Assembly (NCBI GenBank): GCA_035285585.1
Contig: JAYKGU010000129.1
Location: forward strand, 1-26,041
Source of the DNA: JAYKGU01 sp035285585
GTDB taxonomy: Bacteria; Cyanobacteriota; Cyanobacteriia; CAKZMO01
DNA length: 26,041 nucleotides
Reading direction: 5' to 3'
The notes beneath the pieces were generated by a model. It did no database searches, had not been told where the DNA came from, and saw nothing but the letters and a program-made list of their open reading frames with translations. Positions 23,190-26,041 of this stretch are shown here, one piece after another; position 1 is the first letter of the stretch, and each line of letters begins with the position of its first letter. The position numbers and the translations under genes were made by a program.

Positions 23190-23594
23190 TGGCAGAACTC
23201 GACAATATCAGGTCGGTTGGGTCACCCCTTCCAATTGAAAAGTACCCAAATCAATGGGACGATTCTTTCCTTTACACAGGTCTCACGGAATAGCGTACTA
23301 TTTTACGCAGCATCATTGGCCCGATTATACGCAGGTTGAGCCACAATCTCACGAAATCTGTCAATTAACCTGTCGTGGGTGAAATCAGTCTGTTGGTGTA
23401 GACCGGGCGATCGCCAGATTACTTCCATCAGCGCCGGTATTGGGGACCAGCCAGGCGAAGACAGTATCCCCAAGCTTCCGAATTGCTTTACGAAAAATTC
23501 ATACTTTTTCAGGAAAGCTGATACACCTGCATCTTGACGCTGCTTCAACGGGAAAAGATATGAATAAAGAGTAACGCTCTGGGTGCTGATTGGA
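23190..23594. other. Divergent intergenic region without a supported gene
   Basis: 405 bp between the nuclease-like and rhomboid-like starts. A minus-strand open frame of 81 codons (23303-23548) has no recognisable motif or ribosome-binding site and is not called. No convincing promoter or RNA was seen. Confidence 0.5.
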
Positions 23595-24317
23595 ATGGAA
23601 GCTTTAGGATTTGCGATAGTTTGTATTTTTCTGTTAATTAGGCTACTGAATTTGAAAGATAAAGTTGCAGAATCACTGCTTTATCCGCTGACTTTAATGC
23701 TGGTTTTGATTGCTGTCTCAGAATCGAGTTTGCTGGACGTCCGCACTCAATTTTCCGTCCTCAGAGACTTTATTTTTATTGCTTTCGTTGTTCATTTTTT
23801 CAATTTCCTGTGTCAGGGAGGGTTGGCCAGCCAGTTGGGCATTCGCCCCCGGACTGTCCGCGGGCTATTTGGTATTGTTTTCTGCCCCTTTCTACACCAA
23901 TGGGAAAAGAACCATAAAGATCATATCTTTGGCAACACCGCAGCTTTCATCACGTTAGGCTGGCTGATCATCCTCCAACTGGGAGGAGAGCTGTTTTACA
24001 AACTGACGGTTTGCATTGCCCTCCTGAGTGGCGCGGCCATCTGGTTACTGGGAGACCGCCGGTTTACCTACTTCGGTGCCAGTGCAGTTACCTTTGGTTT
24101 CATGGGCTTTCTGGCGGCATTTGCGGCTATCTCTCGCCAATCTACAGCCCTGTTTTTTGCCGCCGCCGCCATCATTGCCTACAGTTGGCACTACCAGAAA
24201 ATTCTGCAAGGCCAGGATAGTTTTGGTCATGGCGTGGGCTTTGTTTCTGGAATCACGATCGCCACTTTGAGTCTGTCCAGCGATCGCTTCATAATGCTGC
24301 TGGAAGCTATAAACTAG
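23595..24317 (+). CDS. Rhomboid-family membrane protein with GASA variant motif
   Basis: 240 residues from the ATG at 23595; an in-frame GTG lies 12 nt upstream and would add four residues. About seven hydrophobic segments. Numbering from the GTG, the rhomboid elements are NHKDHIFGN (His114 and Asn118, oxyanion/loop motif in the second core helix), FGASAVTFG (Ser167, the nucleophile position of GxSG) and FGHGVGFVSG (His216, catalytic base). Spacing and topology fit a rhomboid core with one or two extra N-terminal helices. The residue after the serine is Ala instead of Gly, so activity is uncertain. Active members cleave transmembrane helices within the membrane. Neighbours give no clue to substrate. 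Confidence 0.75.
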   Translation: MEALGFAIVCIFLLIRLLNLKDKVAESLLYPLTLMLVLIAVSESSLLDVRTQFSVLRDFIFIAFVVHFFNFLCQGGLASQLGIRPRTVRGLFGIVFCPFLHQWEKNHKDHIFGNTAAFITLGWLIILQLGGELFYKLTVCIALLSGAAIWLLGDRRFTYFGASAVTFGFMGFLAAFAAISRQSTALFFAAAAIIAYSWHYQKILQGQDSFGHGVGFVSGITIATLSLSSDRFIMLLEAIN

Positions 24318-24367
24318 GGGTTAGGAGGGCGCTGGGCTAAGACAGGTGGGGGGCTTCCCGGACTTGC

Positions 24368-25051
24368 CTACAGGCGCTGAAAGGAGTTGAAGAAAGCCGC
24401 GATCGCCTCGCTGGAGACAGCTTCCGGCAATTGATTAACGGCCAGCACATAGAGGCGATCGCCCCCTAGCAGCAGGCGAAACGTGATGACCTCGCGCTCA
24501 TTTTGTAGCGTAAACTCACGGGCGGCAAAGTCATCTACTCTAAAGGAGCGATCGCCCACCAGGCTAAACCCCGTCTGCCAGCCACTAATGCGCTCCTGCA
24601 CCTGCGTCAGGGTTTCACCGGGGGATCTCAGCAGGGGGTCATCCAGTGGTTCGGAAAAAGCGGTGGCAAACTGCCCGATGGGTGAAGTGGTGGAGAGCAG
24701 GGTAAAGGTCACAGCACCGCCTGGCGTTTCAACCTGGTGGGTGGACTGGGTTGTTGCGCCCTGGGGCATCCAAACGCTGTAGCCGCCTTCACGTAGCAGC
24801 ACGGGAAACCAGGTTGTAACTTGCCCTTCGACGGTGAGCAGGGGGGTCTGGGGCTGCTGCTCTTCGAGCCGCTCGATTTCTTCTTCAAACTGCTCCTGCC
24901 CCTCTTCAAAAAAATCCGGACGGCCAGGGCGATTGGGTTGGGCCAGCAGGGGTTGCCCCAGGCCCACACCTATTGTTAGGAGTACCCCAAGTCCGCTGCA
25001 GACGCCGAGCAACGTGGGGAAAAGGACGGTTCGGAATGCTTGCGCGCGCAT
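24368..25051 (-). CDS. Exported hypothetical protein
   Basis: 227 residues, family not recognised. A hydrophobic N-terminal segment (about 8-37) ends in LLAQ, consistent with a signal peptide or anchor. A Glu/Gln-rich helix (about 46-68) and a mixed alpha/beta domain (about 72-227) follow, with ITFRLLLGGDRLYVLAV near the end. The C-terminal pattern of strands then a helix ending FFNSFQRL is common in small periplasmic cyanobacterial proteins with a PsbP-like fold, but that is only a guess. Convergent with the rhomboid gene; LexA lies upstream on the same strand, 166 nt away, so co-transcription is possible but not indicated. Confidence 0.75.
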   Translation of the reverse strand: MRAQAFRTVLFPTLLGVCSGLGVLLTIGVGLGQPLLAQPNRPGRPDFFEEGQEQFEEEIERLEEQQPQTPLLTVEGQVTTWFPVLLREGGYSVWMPQGATTQSTHQVETPGGAVTFTLLSTTSPIGQFATAFSEPLDDPLLRSPGETLTQVQERISGWQTGFSLVGDRSFRVDDFAAREFTLQNEREVITFRLLLGGDRLYVLAVNQLPEAVSSEAIAAFFNSFQRL

Positions 25052-25217
25052 AGGACTGAAAGGGGGATAAATGTTGAATGGGGTTAGCTTTTAGGGATTA
25101 AAGTCACGGTTGCGGCTAAAGGTGGAACTGGGTTGTGGACAGATGGGCAAACAGATGGGCGATCGCCCTTCCACCATCATAGCCGAGGCGCGTGGCGAAG
25201 GATTTGGGGCGATCGCT

Positions 25218-25844
25218 TCAAAGATTGGAACTTCTAACGACAGCCAGATAGACCCCTTGAATTTCAAACTCATGCTGGGTGGGATCGACATGGATGATGG
25301 GATATCGGGGGTTGGCGGGCTTGAGCTGGATGGTTGTTCCCGTGCGATGGTAATGCTTGAGGGTGGTTTCGTTGCCAACCCTAGCAGCCACAATGGTGTG
25401 ATTTTGCACCAGATCGGGGTCGGCAGGGGGATGGAGAAGTACGATATCGCCATCGCCAATCAGGGACTCAATCATGCTGTCGCCCCGCACCCGCAGGGCA
25501 AAACAGTCGTCAGGGAGCCTCAAGACTTCGCGGATGCCAGGTAAGACTTCCTCCTGCTGATCGGCAAATGCCTGTCGCCAGCCCGATGCGGCGATCGTCC
25601 CCCACAGGGGCACACCTCGCTGCTGGCTGGGCCGCAGGATACGCAGGGTGCGGGCATGGCCTTTTTCCCAGTTGATGTACCCCTTGCGCTTTAAAGCCGC
25701 TAGCCGAGATTGAACTTGGGCCACCGAAGATAGCTCAAGCGCCGTCTGGATTTGACGCAGGGCGGGGGCATGGTTGTGCTGGTTAATGTAGGTTTCAAGC
25801 CAGAGGAAGGTTTCCCGCTGCAGCTTGGTGAGGTTCTCGGACAT
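25218..25844 (-). CDS. lexA: LexA-type repressor with altered cleavage site
   Basis: 208 residues from the ATG at 25844; an in-frame TTG at 25856 would add four (numbering below uses the TTG). The N-terminal winged helix (about 9-73) has LTKLQRETFLWLETYI and the recognition segment SSVAQVQSRLAALKRKGYI, matching LexA. The C-terminal S24 peptidase domain has the catalytic dyad Ser127 (RGDSM) and Lys167 (TTLKHY). The cleavage region reads WGTIAASGW; the usual Ala-Gly scissile pair of LexA is replaced by Ala90-Ser91. In bacteria RecA-stimulated self-cleavage at this bond starts the SOS response; several cyanobacterial LexA proteins have departed from that role. Self-cleavage here is uncertain. 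No canonical cyanobacterial LexA box was found in its own promoter region. Confidence 0.92.
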   Translation of the reverse strand: MSENLTKLQRETFLWLETYINQHNHAPALRQIQTALELSSVAQVQSRLAALKRKGYINWEKGHARTLRILRPSQQRGVPLWGTIAASGWRQAFADQQEEVLPGIREVLRLPDDCFALRVRGDSMIESLIGDGDIVLLHPPADPDLVQNHTIVAARVGNETTLKHYHRTGTTIQLKPANPRYPIIHVDPTQHEFEIQGVYLAVVRSSNL

Positions 25845-25931
25845 AGTGACCAACAATACGCATGAACTATTTCAGTATATCTTAATTCGCTGCTGATTTC
25901 TTTATACAGGTCTGGGATGGGAGCTTGATAG

Positions 25932-25999
25932 CCTCGTCTCTTTAGAGCGAGGTGGAAAAGCGACGCGGGAACTTTAGTTCCCGTCATCTCTGATATAAT
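25932..25999 (+). promoter_or_regulatory. Two adjacent hairpins and a TATAAT box before an edge-truncated reading frame
   Basis: CCTCG-t-CTCT-tt-AGAG-CGAGG forms a near-perfect stem with one bulge. CGGGAACT-tt-AGTTCCCG (25966-25983) is a perfect 8-bp dyad. TATAAT follows at 25994-25999, 6 nt before an ATG. Tandem subterminal hairpins of this kind are seen at the ends of IS200/IS605 elements, but no transposase can be recognised in the few codons present. Confidence 0.4.
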
Positions 26000-26005
26000 C
26001 GTACT

Positions 26006-26041
26006 ATGCCGGTTTTCAAGATTCCGGTTGACCACAAGGCT
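26006..26041 (+). CDS. Start of an unidentified reading frame cut by the window edge
   Basis: ATG followed by 11 open codons (MPVFKIPVDHKA). It sits directly after the hairpins and TATAAT box, with no ribosome-binding site visible; the TATAAT is so close that the transcript would have almost no leader. Too short to identify. Confidence 0.3.
   Translation, partial: MPVFKIPVDHKA

Noticed and set aside
23303..23548. 81-codon minus-strand open frame
   Set aside because: No motif, no ribosome-binding site and unremarkable composition; cannot be supported as a gene.
25857..25895. LexA box in the lexA promoter
   Set aside because: Only a GTTC half-site is visible; the spacing does not fit the RGTAC-N3-DGTWCB consensus I recall for cyanobacteria.

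Overview
The window looks like a chromosome segment from a cyanobacterium, probably filamentous. The reasons are the very frequent HIP1 octamer (GCGATCGC), two heptanucleotide tandem-repeat families typical of cyanobacteria, and several cyanobacterial gene types: a cyanovirin-N homologue, a DesC-like desaturase, pentapeptide-repeat and multi-PAS kinase genes, and a LexA. GC content is moderately high except around 11.9-12.8 kb, which is visibly AT-richer. No rRNA, tRNA or CRISPR array was seen. The genus cannot be fixed from this window.

Layout. (1) 1-5105, minus: the first 1701 codons of a modular polyketide synthase (loading AMP-ligase, ACP, KS, AT), truncated by the left edge. This is the start of a natural-product gene cluster. 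Heptamer repeats sit in frame in its KS-AT linker. (2) 5106-5663: leader and intergenic DNA with a small MITE-like element. (3) 5664-9295, plus: a membrane-anchored FAD/NAD(P)H/2Fe-2S reductase and a PilZ-containing cellulose-synthase-like glycosyltransferase, 44 nt apart. (4) 9483-11844: a pentapeptide-repeat protein (minus), a DUF2892-like membrane protein (plus) and a RarD-type transporter (minus). (5) 11.85-12.9 kb: AT-rich DNA with strong dyads and a secreted cyanovirin-N-like lectin. (6) 12903-15137: a TetR regulator with an unusual C-terminal domain resembling a degenerate tyrosine recombinase, divergent from a delta-9 desaturase. The shared 120-bp spacer carries four copies of a CTTGCAT-type motif.

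(7) 15348-21356, plus: a signalling operon with a 1359-residue Cache-HAMP-4xPAS hybrid histidine kinase, a REC-histidine kinase overlapping it by 11 nt, and an SDR oxidoreductase 2 nt further on. (8) 21468-23189, minus: a membrane-anchored PD-(D/E)XK nuclease-like protein. (9) 23595-24317, plus: a rhomboid-family membrane protein with a GASA variant of the catalytic motif. (10) 24368-25844, minus: a secreted hypothetical protein and a LexA-type repressor with an altered cleavage site. (11) Right edge: two hairpins, a TATAAT box and the start of an unidentified plus-strand reading frame.

The observations most worth following are the TetR/recombinase-like fusion with its divergent operator region, the heptamer tract in the PKS that is open in all six frames, the secreted CV-N homologue, the membrane-anchored nuclease and the LexA cleavage-site change. 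None was tested by database search; family names rest on motifs read by eye.
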